This document shows, one piece after another, positions 10,801-20,900 of a DNA stretch of 64,000 bases. How positions within the stretch are numbered: the stretch's first letter is position 1; each line of letters starts with the position of its first letter. The stretch is from Nemertoderma westbladi (taxonomy: Eukaryota > Xenacoelomorpha > Nemertodermatida > Nemertodermatidae). Below the pieces are notes generated by a model that was given only the letters and a program-made list of their open reading frames with translations, ran no database searches and was not told where the DNA came from. A program made the translations under genes and the position numbers. The stretch is taken from assembly GCA_032718475.1 (NCBI GenBank), contig JAUCBJ010001972.1:43012-107011 (forward strand), read 5' to 3'.

Positions 10801-11059
10801 CCAAGGACCATTTACAGTTCTCAGCAGAACGGATAAACATTTTGGTATCGAAACTCTTAGAGGAGAACAACGAATATCAATCGACCGCTTAAAGCCTTGT
10901 TATACCGGTAACGTTAATAAGAAACCCCCTCCAACCAAGAAACTAAAACCTCATAAGATATTACATAGTAACACTAACAAAGAAAATATCTCACAATCTC
11001 AACCGCGAAACATCATTACTACTAGAAGCGGAAAGCGAGTACATTTCTTTGACTCTTAG
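7856..11059 (+). CDS. pol: Pol polyprotein (PR-RT-RNase H-IN) of gypsy element
   Basis: About 1,067 codons, open from 7856 and in the -1 frame relative to gag. The aspartic protease comes first, with catalytic DTGS at 7985-7996 and the conserved ILGLDFL end near 8171-8191. Counting from the Met at 8180, the reverse transcriptase has a conserved PWASPLHMVPK-like region and the catalytic F-L-D-D at residues 241-244. RNase H follows, with a TTDASKDAIA motif and an FTDHKPL motif. Integrase has an HHCC zinc finger (H..H...C-x2-C around residues 590-625) and the DDE triad at D653, D713 and E749, with the family's D-35-E spacing. A GPF-type motif (YQGPF) marks the C-terminal integrase module. All key residues are present and no stop interrupts the frame. 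Confidence 0.96.
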   Translation, partial: YPGAGKLTALRTFAASSEGAAVFKLTAAINHINNSHQSLSFLIDTGSQVSILKPSSFIRSLLWDNTDAKLTAISGNNIHVHGKVHVRINFLRREFPWIFYVADVEENILGLDFLSNYDMLLDCKNKLIVDNYTKLKCNLNPTTSKSLSIFKVEIDHPDSTLSSLFKEHSKLFDYDIIHTDTPPHNTVHRIITNQCQPTYAKPRQLSGTKLIIAQQVFADMRSRGIIRPSSSPWASPLHMVPKVGSTDNWRPCGDYRALNRITQSDKYPLPNIQHFNSKLKGSTVFSSIDLVKAYHQIPVAEEDIPKTAITTPFGLFEFLRMPYGLKNAAQTFQRDIHEVLGDLEFVFPFLDDIMIHSKDISTHYIHLRKVFERLTQHNLQINFAKCQWVQPSILFLGFLVTTDGILPPPERVKSLVDMPEPRSYTELRRVLGMFGFYRRHIPYFSQIVAPLQSLLNKTQPLKRKQPQRNFNEGEWTSEHKETFQKLKNSLSNAVLLYHPSSEDCKLILTTDASKDAIAASLHEVISEEESVPIAFYSRRLTPNETSWSTFDRELLAAYQATVHFRSNLEGRQVTIFTDHKPLTSAFNKPSSISPRQNRQLSFLSEYIDSIEYIAGESNLVADTLSRQIASISIDSFGLEDIASQQSANLILPEEHSLNIKTFPLANGKVIKCDVTTAYPRPILPDSCRRTVFNELHNMSHPGIKSTIRIITDRYIWPNAKRDIVEWCKLCTSCQASKVIQHTKTPLTPFPLAPRFTHIHSDIIGPLDMGEHQYRHVVTFIDRHTGWVEAEPVTSITAVATATAFIKVWFSRFGVPLYLTTDRGGQFESELLAELSKLIGFHRMRTTSYHPQSNGKIERFHKVLKAALKARKSDWLESLPIVIFSHRITPSSVTNVSPFELVTGTQPLLPACLLTTKDTTFNYDFVKTLHKHITEIGFTVDSKAPDYQESNPKLKTYLPPQLKTCDKVFVRIDRVRKPLEAPYQGPFTVLSRTDKHFGIETLRGEQRISIDRLKPCYTGNVNKKPPPTKKLKPHKILHSNTNKENISQSQPRNIITTRSGKRVHFFDS

Positions 11060-11088
11060 TTTTAGTTATTCTTATTCCATAACTTAAT

Positions 11089-11099
11089 GGGGGGAGATG
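11089..11099 (+). promoter_or_regulatory. Polypurine tract of gypsy element
   Basis: GGGGGGAGATG lies immediately upstream of the 3' LTR. This is the usual position and composition of the plus-strand primer for LTR retrotransposons, although the last two or three bases are not all purines. Confidence 0.82.
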
Positions 11100-11550
11100 T
11101 GTAGTGCATGCCGAATAGTCAAGGAAGCTTAGAAATAATTTAATCACAAAATCAAATTTAGTATTTTCATAAAATTGTTAGTCGAGACATTTTACCTATC
11201 TTTCTACAAAGCAAAACACCTTATTTATTTACTTAAGATACAGCATGTTGATTTCATGTGCAAAACAGATGTAGTCTCAATAATAGCCCTGATACAGTAG
11301 ATGTCAATTAAACAGATATTTATCAGAGTGACATCTCACATGTCTGCTGCAAGAAACCACTAACACTAGCTTGCTTAAATACTGCATGTAACTTTCATTA
11401 GAGAGAGAGAGAAAGAGAAATAGAATAGATTTAATTACCGGTAAAGTTATATTTGGAGACCGTAATTATTAGTTGAAAGTTAGACATTAAAAACCAGAAC
11501 CAAAACTATATTATTTTCATCATAACAAAGACAACGTCCAAACCTTTACA
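11100..11550 (+). repeat. 3' LTR of gypsy element
   Basis: 451 bp, same termini as the 5' LTR and one visible substitution. It is followed by the AATG target duplication at 11551-11554 and then by the interrupted LINE sequence. Confidence 0.96.
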
Positions 11551-11554
11551 AATG

Positions 11555-14291
11555 TGCCATCCAGAGATTTGGTGTCCTCAGCAGTTAGAGCCCAGCATGG
11601 ACTCCCGTAGAGGAGTACTGGAACTACTGCTGCTCTAAATAATCGGACCTTAAGTTTCCGATTAATTCTAGGTGACTTCCAAATCCTGGAAAGCCTATTC
11701 AAGGCTGCCCATGCCTTTCCCTTACGTATTCGAAGGTCCTCACCTGACTTCCGGATCCATGATCCCAGGTAACAGAAGTCGTCCACATGCTCAAGCATAC
11801 CATCCTTTGAGCTTATGCTCATCCGATCAGAGACTTGCTGAGGATTTTCAAAGTTAACTGTCAGAATTTTGGTCTTTCTGGAGTTAATAAAAAGACCAAC
11901 ACTAGAAGCAGCATGTTCTAATGAGCTGAGGAGCCGCTGGGCTCCCTCTAATGATTCTGAGAGTACTCCTAAGTCATCAGCAAAGTCTAGATCAGTTAGG
12001 TGCTTGGCAGGATTTCCTCGACTTCTGGACCCAGTAGGTGGAGTTATCATCACCCCATCATCATTATGATGATCTAAGGACATGCGTAGAACATAGTCAA
12101 CCACAATAATGAACAAGAATGGTGCAAGTGTGTCTCCTTGGAGGACGCCCCATAACACTTCAAATGGTTCTGTGTCACCGTCAACAGTAGACACAAATGT
12201 TGTCGAACCATCGTATACTGATCTGATTGCTGCAATAATTTCATCAGGAATCCCATATAATGAAAGTATGCTGAACATACGTGAGCGAGAGACTGAATCA
12301 AAGGCCTTGAAGAAGTCAACAAAGATAACAGCCAGATGCCTGTCTTTCTTTTTTGATAACTCTTCAATTATCCTTCTAAGTGCCAAAATGGGCTCCATGG
12401 TCCCACGACCTTTACGGAACCCATTCTGATTTCCACGTAGCAGTCTCTCAATGGGATCCCTGATGCGATTTAATAGAATTCTATTGTATAGTTTTGCAGC
12501 AATCGAGATCAATGAGATTCCCCGAAAAGAACCATAGAGTGTTAGGTTGCCCTTCTTGGGAACTGGCACCAACTTATTTGTTTTCATTTCTTGTGGGACT
12601 CTTGTTGTACGGTACATGTCTACTATGATGGGATAGATGAGCTTTAAACACTCAGGTATTTTAAAGACCTCAGGGGGAACACCATCTACTCCACTGGCAC
12701 GATTGGTCTTAATGCTCTTTGCAGCAGCCTTCACTTCTGCAAAGGAGATATCGCCAATGGGAATATCTGGGAGTACAGACTCAGACACTTTTACTTCTAT
12801 AAAGTTATCAGGCAATACCCTGTCATTATTGAGGAGCTTTTCAAAGTGGGCTTTCCAACCATTGAGGCGATCGGCTGGTGATTCAGCCTTAACCTTGGTG
12901 GTTGGTTGGCTTTTCCGCCCAGTAAGCAGATTGATCGATTTCCATGCCTGGGATGATTGCCTGCTGTCGTCAGCATCATTGATGGCATCAACCTGTTGGT
13001 TTATTAGCTCCTGTAGATTAACAGAGTACTGCCTGTTCAGGGACCTAGATGCAGCTTTAACTGCATTCTTGGCCGCTGTAGTCTGTTTGAGTCGGGACTC
13101 TTTCTGCGCCTTATGAAGGTCATTTCGGCACTTCTGAATTTTGTTGTCAGTCCAGGGGGCCCTTTTCCTGTTTCGAGGGTATACAGGAACTGTTTCTGCA
13201 GCTGCTAACTTAACTGCTTCTGTAAAGGCAGTATAGCCCTCACAGTGATCTGCCGCCTCAGAGGCAAGAGCCTCATACCTGTTGCTCAGCTGTAGTGTGA
13301 AGCTGGATCTCACACTTGGCTGTTGCAACAGAGAGGACCAGTCATGCCGTGGCAAGGCAGATTTCGTTGTTCTGCTAGCACGCAGACTAAGTCTTACCTT
13401 GGCCACAATAAGGCGGTGATCACTGGAGAAGGGTCGAAGTGTAAATGCATTACAGTCTTGTATAGAGCTCCTGTATTTCCTACGAAACAGAATATGGTCT
13501 ATCTGGGACTTGTGACCACTGGGTCCACTATGAGTCCATAGCTTTCCAGTTCGCTTCTTGAACTGGGTTCCAGCCGAAAACAATCCATTTCCAGAGATAA
13601 AATCCTGAAGATGGACAGAATTTCGGTTAACACTATTGCTATAGACCCAGGGCGATGTAGGTGATTGATGCAGACTTGCATTAAAGTCTCCCAGGAATGT
13701 TAAGAATGCATGCTGATCCACTCCATCAGTTGCTGCTTGTAGATTGTGGTAGAAATTTTCCACCTCCTCTACAGGGGCAACACTAGTTGGAGAGTAGCAC
13801 ACAATCAGAACCACCTTAGGAAACTTCTTAGCCAGTCTTCCAGAACATGAGAAGTGGCAACGGATGATGCGGTTAGAGATTTGGTCTATTTTGTCCAATG
13901 CTGCATGTGCAGTTGGATTCATCAATAGACCAATTCCACCATTGCCACTATCATCTGCTGACGCGAGGGCGAGTCGCCAACCGCCCCCCATGTCCTTAAT
14001 CAGAACCTCATCAGTCTGTCCAGTCTGCATTCGGTGCTCTTGAACACCCACTGCGCTAAGAGAAAGCTTATCTGCCAAGGCAGTCAGCTCACCTTGTCGC
14101 ATTGGGGACCCGAGTGTTAGGGTGTTTACTGAGGCTAGTCTAGTGACTTGCCTCAGATTCACCAATGGCTTTGTTGGTCGGGGTGGAACATGAGAGTAGC
14201 CTCCAACTCCAGAATCCCTCTCCCCATCACAATCTGGCCTCCCTGGTGACCCAGGGTTTGGGCCAGAAAGGTCATCAGGAAAGGGACTCAA
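11555..14291 (-). pseudogene. LINE copy 1: endonuclease-reverse transcriptase ORF, interrupted near its C terminus
   Basis: About 912 codons of the LINE polyprotein, cut off at the gypsy insertion; the missing C terminus is at 6118-6463. Numbering from the first TTG at 14291, the N-terminal half is an apurinic/apyrimidinic-type endonuclease: a VGVQEHRM motif, G201-D202-F203-N204, QIDHIL and S290-D291-H292. The reverse transcriptase follows, with a KLVPVPKKG / GFRKGRGT region, a VDFFKAFDSV motif, GVLQGDTLAPFLF and the catalytic F770-A771-D772-D773. No frameshift or stop occurs before the insertion. No ATG lies near the start of the open frame, so translation probably depends on the overlapping upstream short frame or on a non-AUG start. 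Before the gypsy insertion this was probably a functional LINE. Confidence 0.93.
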
Positions 14292-14524
14292 AGAATTGTT
14301 GGCTGCTCTCTCTCTCCAGTAGGGGGTGAGACAGGCAGCCGGTCAGGAGTTAACTGACGCCTGTGAGGCCGATTGTGTCCGGTAATTCCACTGGCCTCTA
14401 GTGGCCGGACCTCCGCATTGCTAATGTAATCCATAGTGGGGGTTGGGGGGTGCTTTTTTGCCGAGTCAGCTCTCGGGGCAAATACCACACCCTGGTTTGC
14501 CATTCCACAGGGTGGGTGTCGCAA
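14288..14524 (-). CDS. Short ORF upstream of and overlapping the LINE RT ORF
   Basis: 78 codons, ATG at 14524, stop TGA at 14288-14290. It overlaps the beginning of the endonuclease-RT frame, which is open after a TGA about 60 nt upstream of 14291. No domain is recognisable; the product is rich in Pro, Arg and Thr. A short ORF1 overlapping ORF2 is a known feature of RTE-clade LINEs, so this may be the ORF1 equivalent and the translational lead-in for ORF2. This is positional inference only; the frame could also be fortuitous. Confidence 0.4.
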   Translation of the reverse strand: MRHPPCGMANQGVVFAPRADSAKKHPPTPTMDYISNAEVRPLEASGITGHNRPHRRQLTPDRLPVSPPTGEREQPTIL

Positions 14525-14942
14525 TGGAGTCAGATATGAGGCCCATCACCCATATCTACTCTGGCGTACATGACCCACCATTGGCTGTTGCAGCTCATCT
14601 GCTGGGTCATGCCCTGTACCCTTGCTGCCAGGTGCAGGTCGCAGTGAAGTGCCCTCAGAGTGGACATGAGAACACTCTACTCCTAACCAGCCATTGGTAG
14701 ATCACCATCTGCCTGGTCAGGCCATATACCCCTGCAGCCAAGTATATGGGTCCTTAATCCAGGACCAAGGGCGTCCTTATCCCAGAACGAAGGGGGTCCT
14801 AGTTACAGGACCAGATTTGCCCTAGTAAGAGGGTCTATGCAGCTACAGGTGGCACCTCCTTTATGCTGCATGGAGGTGGCAAGTTTTCTTGATCAATGAC
14901 CTAGAATACCTGACCTGACCTATACCTATACCTGTACATGTA
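14525..14942 (-). other. 5' untranslated region of LINE copy 1
   Basis: Non-satellite sequence between the short ORF and the resumption of the 67-bp array, moderately GC-rich compared with the surroundings. It likely carries the LINE's internal promoter, but no motif is assignable. The last bases before the array, TATACCTGTACAT at 14927-14939, are the reverse complement of part of the satellite B monomer (see findings). Confidence 0.6.
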
Positions 14943-17900
14943 GTACTGGTACTACAGACAGTATTTACTATAGTTTTTGATCCTATGTACAGGTATAAGG
15001 ATCATAATGGTACTGGTACTACAGACAGTATTTACAATAGTTTTTGATCCTATGTACAGGTATAAGGATCATAATGGTACTGGTACTACAGACAGTATTT
15101 ACTATAGTTTTTGATCCTATCTACAGGTATAAGGATCATAATGGTACTGGTACTACAGACAGTATTTACTATAGTTTTTGATCCTACGTACAGGTATAAG
15201 GATCATAATGGTACTGGTACTACAGACAGTATTTACTATAGTTTTTGATACAACGTACAGGTATAAGGATCATAATGGTACTGGTACTACAGACAGTATT
15301 TACTATAGTTTTTGATCCTATGTACAGGTATAAGGATCATAATGGTACTGGTACTACAGACAGTATTTACTATAGTTTTTGATACAACGTACAGGTATAA
15401 GGATCATAATGGTACTGGTACTACAGACAGTATTTACTATAGTTTTTGATCCTATGTACAGGTATAAGGATCATAATGGTACTGGTACTACAGACAGTAT
15501 TTACTATAGTTTTTGATCCTATGTACAGGTATAAGGATCATAATGGTACTGGTACTACAGACAGTATTTACTATAGTTTTTGATACAATGTACAGGTATA
15601 AGGATCATAATGGTACTGGTACTACAGACAGTATTTACAATAGTTTTTGATACAACGTACAGGTATAAGGATCATAATGGTACTGGTACTACAGACAGTA
15701 TTTACAATAGTTTTTGATACAACGTACAGGTATAAGGATCATAATGGTACTGGTACTACAGACAGTATTTACTATAGTTTTTGATACAACGTACAGGTAT
15801 AAGGATCATAATGGTACTGGTACTACAGACAGTATTTACTATAGTTTTTGATCCTATGTACAGGTATAAGGATCATAATGGTACTGGTACTACAGACAGT
15901 ATTTACTATAGTTTTTGATACAATGTACAGGTATAAGGATCATAATGGTACTGGTACTACAGACAGTATTTACAATAGTTTTTGATACAACGTACAGGTA
16001 TAAGGATCATAATGGTACTGGTACTACAGACAGTATTTACTATAGTTTTTGATCCTATGTACAGGTATAAGGATCATAATGGTACTGGTACTACAGACAG
16101 TATTTACTATAGTTTTTGATACAATGTACAGGTATAAGGATCATAATGGTACTGGTACTACAGACAGTATTTACAATAGTTTTTGATACAACGTACAGGT
16201 ATAAGGATCATAATGGTACTGGTACTACAGACAGTATTTACTATAGTTTTTGATCCTATCTACAGGTATAAGGATCATAATGGTACTGGTACTACAGACA
16301 GTATTTACTATAGTTTTTGATCCTACGTACAGGTATAAGGATCATAATGGTACTGGTACTACAGACAGTATTTACTATAGTTTTTGATACAACGTACAGG
16401 TATAAGGATCATAATGGTACTGGTACTACAGAAGTATTTACTATAGTGATCCTATGTACAGGTATAAGGATCATAATGGTACTGGTACTACAGACAGTAT
16501 TTACTATAGTTTTTGATACAACGTACAGGTATAAGGATCGTAATGGTACTGGTACTACAGACAGTATTTACTATAGTTTTTGATACAACGTACAGGTATA
16601 AGGATCATAATGGTACTGGTACTACAGAAGTATTTACTATAGTGATCCTATGTACAGGTATAAGGATCATAATGGTACTGGTACTACAGACAGTATTTAC
16701 TATAGTTTTTGATACAACGTACAGGTATAAGGATCATAATGGTACTGGTACTACAGACAGTATTTACTATAGTTTTTGATCCTATGTACAGGTATAAGGA
16801 TCATAATGGTACTGGTACTACAGACAGTATTTACTATAGTTTTTGATACAACGTACAGGTATAAGGATCATAATGGTACTGGTACTACAGACAGTATTTA
16901 CTATAGTTTTTGATCCTATGTACAGGTATAAGGATCATAATGGTACTGGTACTACAGACAGTATTTACTATAGTTTTTGATACAACGTACAGGTATAAGG
17001 ATCATAATGGTACTGGTACTACAGACAGTATTTACTATAGTTTTTGATCCTATGTACAGGTATAAGGATCATAATGGTACTGGTACTACAGACAGTATTT
17101 ACTATAGTTTTTGATCCTATGTACAGGTATAAGGATCATAATGGTACTGGTACTACAGACAGTATTTACTATAGTTTTTGATCCTACGTACAGGTATAAG
17201 GATCATAATGGTACTGGTACTACAGACAGTATTTACTATAGTTTTTGATACAACGTACAGGTATAAGGATCATAATGGTACTGGTACTACAGACAGTATT
17301 TACTATAGTTTTTGATCCTATGTACAGGTATAAGGATCATAATGGTACTGGTACTACAGACAGTATTTACTATAGTTTTTGATACAACGTACAGGTATAA
17401 GGATCATAATGGTACTGGTACTACAGACAGTATTTACTATAGTTTTTGATCCTACGTACAGGTATAAGGATCATAATGGTACTGGTACTACAGACAGTAT
17501 TTACTATAGTTTTTGATCCTATCTACAGGTATAAGGATCATAATGGTACTGGTACTACAGACAGTATTTACTATAGTTTTTGATCCTACGTACAGGTATA
17601 AGGATCATAATGGTACTGGTACTACAGACAGTATTTACTATAGTTTTTGATACAACGTACAGGTATAAGGATCATAATGGTACTGGTACTACAGACAGTA
17701 TTTACTATAGTTTTTGATACAACGTACAGGTATAAGGATCATAATGGTACTGGTACTACAGACAGTATTTACTATAGTTTTTGATCCTATGTACAGGTAT
17801 AAGGATCATAATGGTACTGGTACTACATACAGTATTTACTATAGTTTTTGATCCTATGTACAGGTATAAGGATCATAATGGTACTGGTACTACATACAGT

Positions 17901-20900
17901 ATTTACTATAGTTTTTGATCCTATGTACAGGTATAAGGATCATAATGGTACTGGTACTACAGACAGTATTTACTATAGTTTTTAATCCTATGTACAGGTA
18001 TAAGGATCATAATGGTACTGGTACTACAGACAGTATTTACTATAGTTTTTGATACAACGTACAGGTATAAGGATCATAATGGTACTGGTACTACAGACAG
18101 TATTTACTATAGTTTTTGATCCTATCTACAGGTATAAGGATCATAATGGTACTGGTACTACAGACAGTATTTACTATAGTTTTTGATCCTACGTACAGGT
18201 ATAAGGATCATAATGGTACTGGTACTACAGACAGTATTTACTATAGTTTTTGATCCTATGTACAGGTATAAGGATCATAATGGTACTGGTACTACAGACA
18301 GTATTTACTATAGTTTTTGATCCTATGTACAGGTATAAGGATCATAATGGTACTGGTACTACAGACAGTATTTACTATAGTTTTTGATCCTATGTACAGG
18401 TATAAGGATCATAATGGTACTGGTACTACAGACAGTATTTACTATAGTTTTTGATACAACGTACAGGTATAAGGATCATAATGGTACTGGTACTACATAC
18501 AGTATTTACTATAGTTTTTGATCCTATGTACAGGTATAAGGATCATAATGGTACTGGTACTACAGACAGTATTTACTATAGTTTTTGATCCTACGTACAG
18601 GTATAAGGATCATAATGGTACTGGTACTACAGACAGTATTTACTATAGTTTTTGATACAACGTACAGGTATAAGGATCATAATGGTACTGGTACTACAGA
18701 CAGTATTTACTATAGTTTTTGATCCTATGTACAGGTATAAGGATCATAATGGTACTGGTACTACAGACAGTATTTACTATAGTTTTTGATCCTATGTACA
18801 GGTATAAGGATCATAATGGTACTGGTACTACAGACAGTATTTACAATAGTTTTTGATCCTATGTACAGGTAGGTATAAGGATCATAATGGTACTGGTACT
18901 ACAGACAGTATTTACAATAGTTTTTGATCCTATGTACAGGTAGGTATAAGGATCATAATGGTACTGGTACTACAGACAGTATTTACTATAGTTTTTGATC
19001 CTATGTACAGGTATAAGGATCATAATGGTACTGGTACTACAGACAGTATTTACTATAGTTTTTGATACAACGTACAGGTATAAGGATCATAATGGTACTG
19101 GTACTACAGACAGTATTTACAATAGTTTTTGATCCTATGTACAGGTATAAGGATCATAATGGTACTGGTACTACAGACAGTATTTACTATAGTTTTTGAT
19201 CCTATGTACAGGTATAAGGATCATAATGGTACTGGTACTACAGACAGTATTTACTATAGTTTTTGATCCTATGTACAGGTATAAGGATCATAATGGTACT
19301 GGTACTACAGACAGTATTTACTATAGTTTTTGATCCTACGTACAGGTATAAGGATCATAATGGTACTGGTACTACAGACAGTATTTACTATAGTTTTTGA
19401 TACAACGTACAGGTATAAGGATCATAATGGTACTGGTACTACAGACAGTATTTACTATAGTTTTTGATACAACGTACAGGTATAAGGATCATAATGGTAC
19501 TGGTACTACAGACAGTATTTACTATAGTTTTTGATCCTATCTACAGGTATAAGGATCATAATGGTACTGGTACTACAGACAGTATTTACTATAGTTTTTG
19601 ATCCTACGTACAGGTATAAGAATCATAATGGTACTGGTACTACAGACAGTATTTACTATAGTTTTTGATACAACGTACAGGTATAAGGATCATAATGGTA
19701 CTGGTACTACAGACAGTATTTACTATAGTTTTTGATCCTACGTACAGGTATAAGGATCATAATGGTACTGGTACTACAGACAGTATTTACTATAGTTTTT
19801 GATACAACGTACAGGTATAAGGATCATAATGGTACTGGTACTACAGACAGTATTTACTATAGTTTTTGATCCTATGTACAGGTATAAGGATCATAATGGT
19901 ACTGGTACTACAGACAGTATTTACTATAGTTTTTGATCCTATGTACAGGTATAAGGATCATAATGGTACTGGTACTACAGACAGTATTTACTATAGTTTT
20001 TGATCCTATGTACAGGTATAAGGATCATAATGGTACTGGTACTACAGACAGTATTTACTATAGTTTTTGATCCTATGTACAGGTATAAGGATCATAATGG
20101 TACTGGTACTACAGACAGTATTTACTATAGTTTTTGATCCTATGTACAGGTATAAGGATCATAATGGTACTGGTACTACAGACAGTATTTACTATAGTTT
20201 TTGATCCTATGTACAGGTATAAGGATCATAATGGTACTGGTACTACAGACAGTATTTACTATAGTTTTTGATCCTATGTACAGGTATAAGGATCATAATG
20301 GTACTGGTACTACAGACAGTATTTACTATAGTTTTTGATCCTATGTACAGGTATAAGGATCATAATGGTACTGGTACTACAGACAGTATTTACTATAGTT
20401 TTTGATCCTATGTACAGGTATAAGGATCATAATGGTACTGGTACTACAGACAGTATTTACTATAGTTTTTGATCCTATGTACAGGTATAAGGATCATAAT
20501 GGTACTGGTACTACAGACAGTATTTACTATAGTTTTTGATCCTATGTACAGGTATAAGGATCATAATGGTACTGGTACTACAGACAGTATTTACTATAGT
20601 TTTTGATCCTATGTACAGGTATAAGGATCATAATGGTACTGGTACTACAGACAGTATTTACTATAGTTTTTGATCCTATGTACAGGTATAAGGATCATAA
20701 TGGTACTGGTACTACAGACAGTATTTACTATAGTTTTTGATCCTATGTACAGGTATAAGGATCATAATGGTACTGGTACTACAGACAGTATTTACTATAG
20801 TTTTTGATCCTATGTACAGGTATAAGGATCACAATGGTACTGGTACTACAGACAGTATTTACTATAGTTTTTGATCCTATGTACAGGTATAAGGATCATA

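Larger units (their letters stand above)
6468..11550 (+). mobile_element. Ty3/gypsy LTR retrotransposon, apparently intact
   Basis: 5,083-bp element with 451-bp LTRs (6468-6918 and 11100-11550) starting TGTAGTGC and ending CTTTACA. The 4-bp direct repeat AATG at 6464-6467 and 11551-11554 is the target duplication; the LINE copies without the element read GAATGTGCC at this site. A primer-binding site follows the left LTR and a G-rich polypurine tract precedes the right LTR. Gag and Pol occupy different frames. Domain order protease, reverse transcriptase, RNase H, integrase places it in Ty3/gypsy (Metaviridae) rather than Ty1/copia. No envelope-like frame lies between pol and the 3' LTR. The LTRs differ at one position, so the insertion is recent. 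Confidence 0.97.
6081..14942 (-). mobile_element. RTE-like LINE copy 1, near full length, split by a gypsy element
   Basis: The LINE runs on the minus strand, 5' end near 14942 and 3' end at 6081, and occupies 6081-6467 plus 11551-14942. Without the gypsy insertion it is about 3.8 kb, a normal length for RTE-clade elements. It has one long endonuclease-reverse transcriptase frame preceded by a short overlapping frame, a very short 3' UTR and a TAG-repeat tail. Both flanks are 67-bp satellite; a 5-bp GTACT at 6076-6080 and 14943-14947 is a candidate target duplication, but the satellite itself repeats this word. RTE-like assignment rests on architecture and motif style, not on a database search. 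Confidence 0.85.

Noticed and set aside
11060-11088. Possible envelope gene in the gypsy element
   Set aside because: Only 40 nt separate the pol stop from the 3' LTR; no third ORF can fit.
11672-13541. Plus-strand open frames opposite LINE copy 1
   Set aside because: Antisense shadows of the endonuclease-RT frame; no recognised domain.
16317-16779. Two 88-codon frames in satellite B
   Set aside because: Produced by the 62-bp deletion monomers changing phase; purely satellite sequence.
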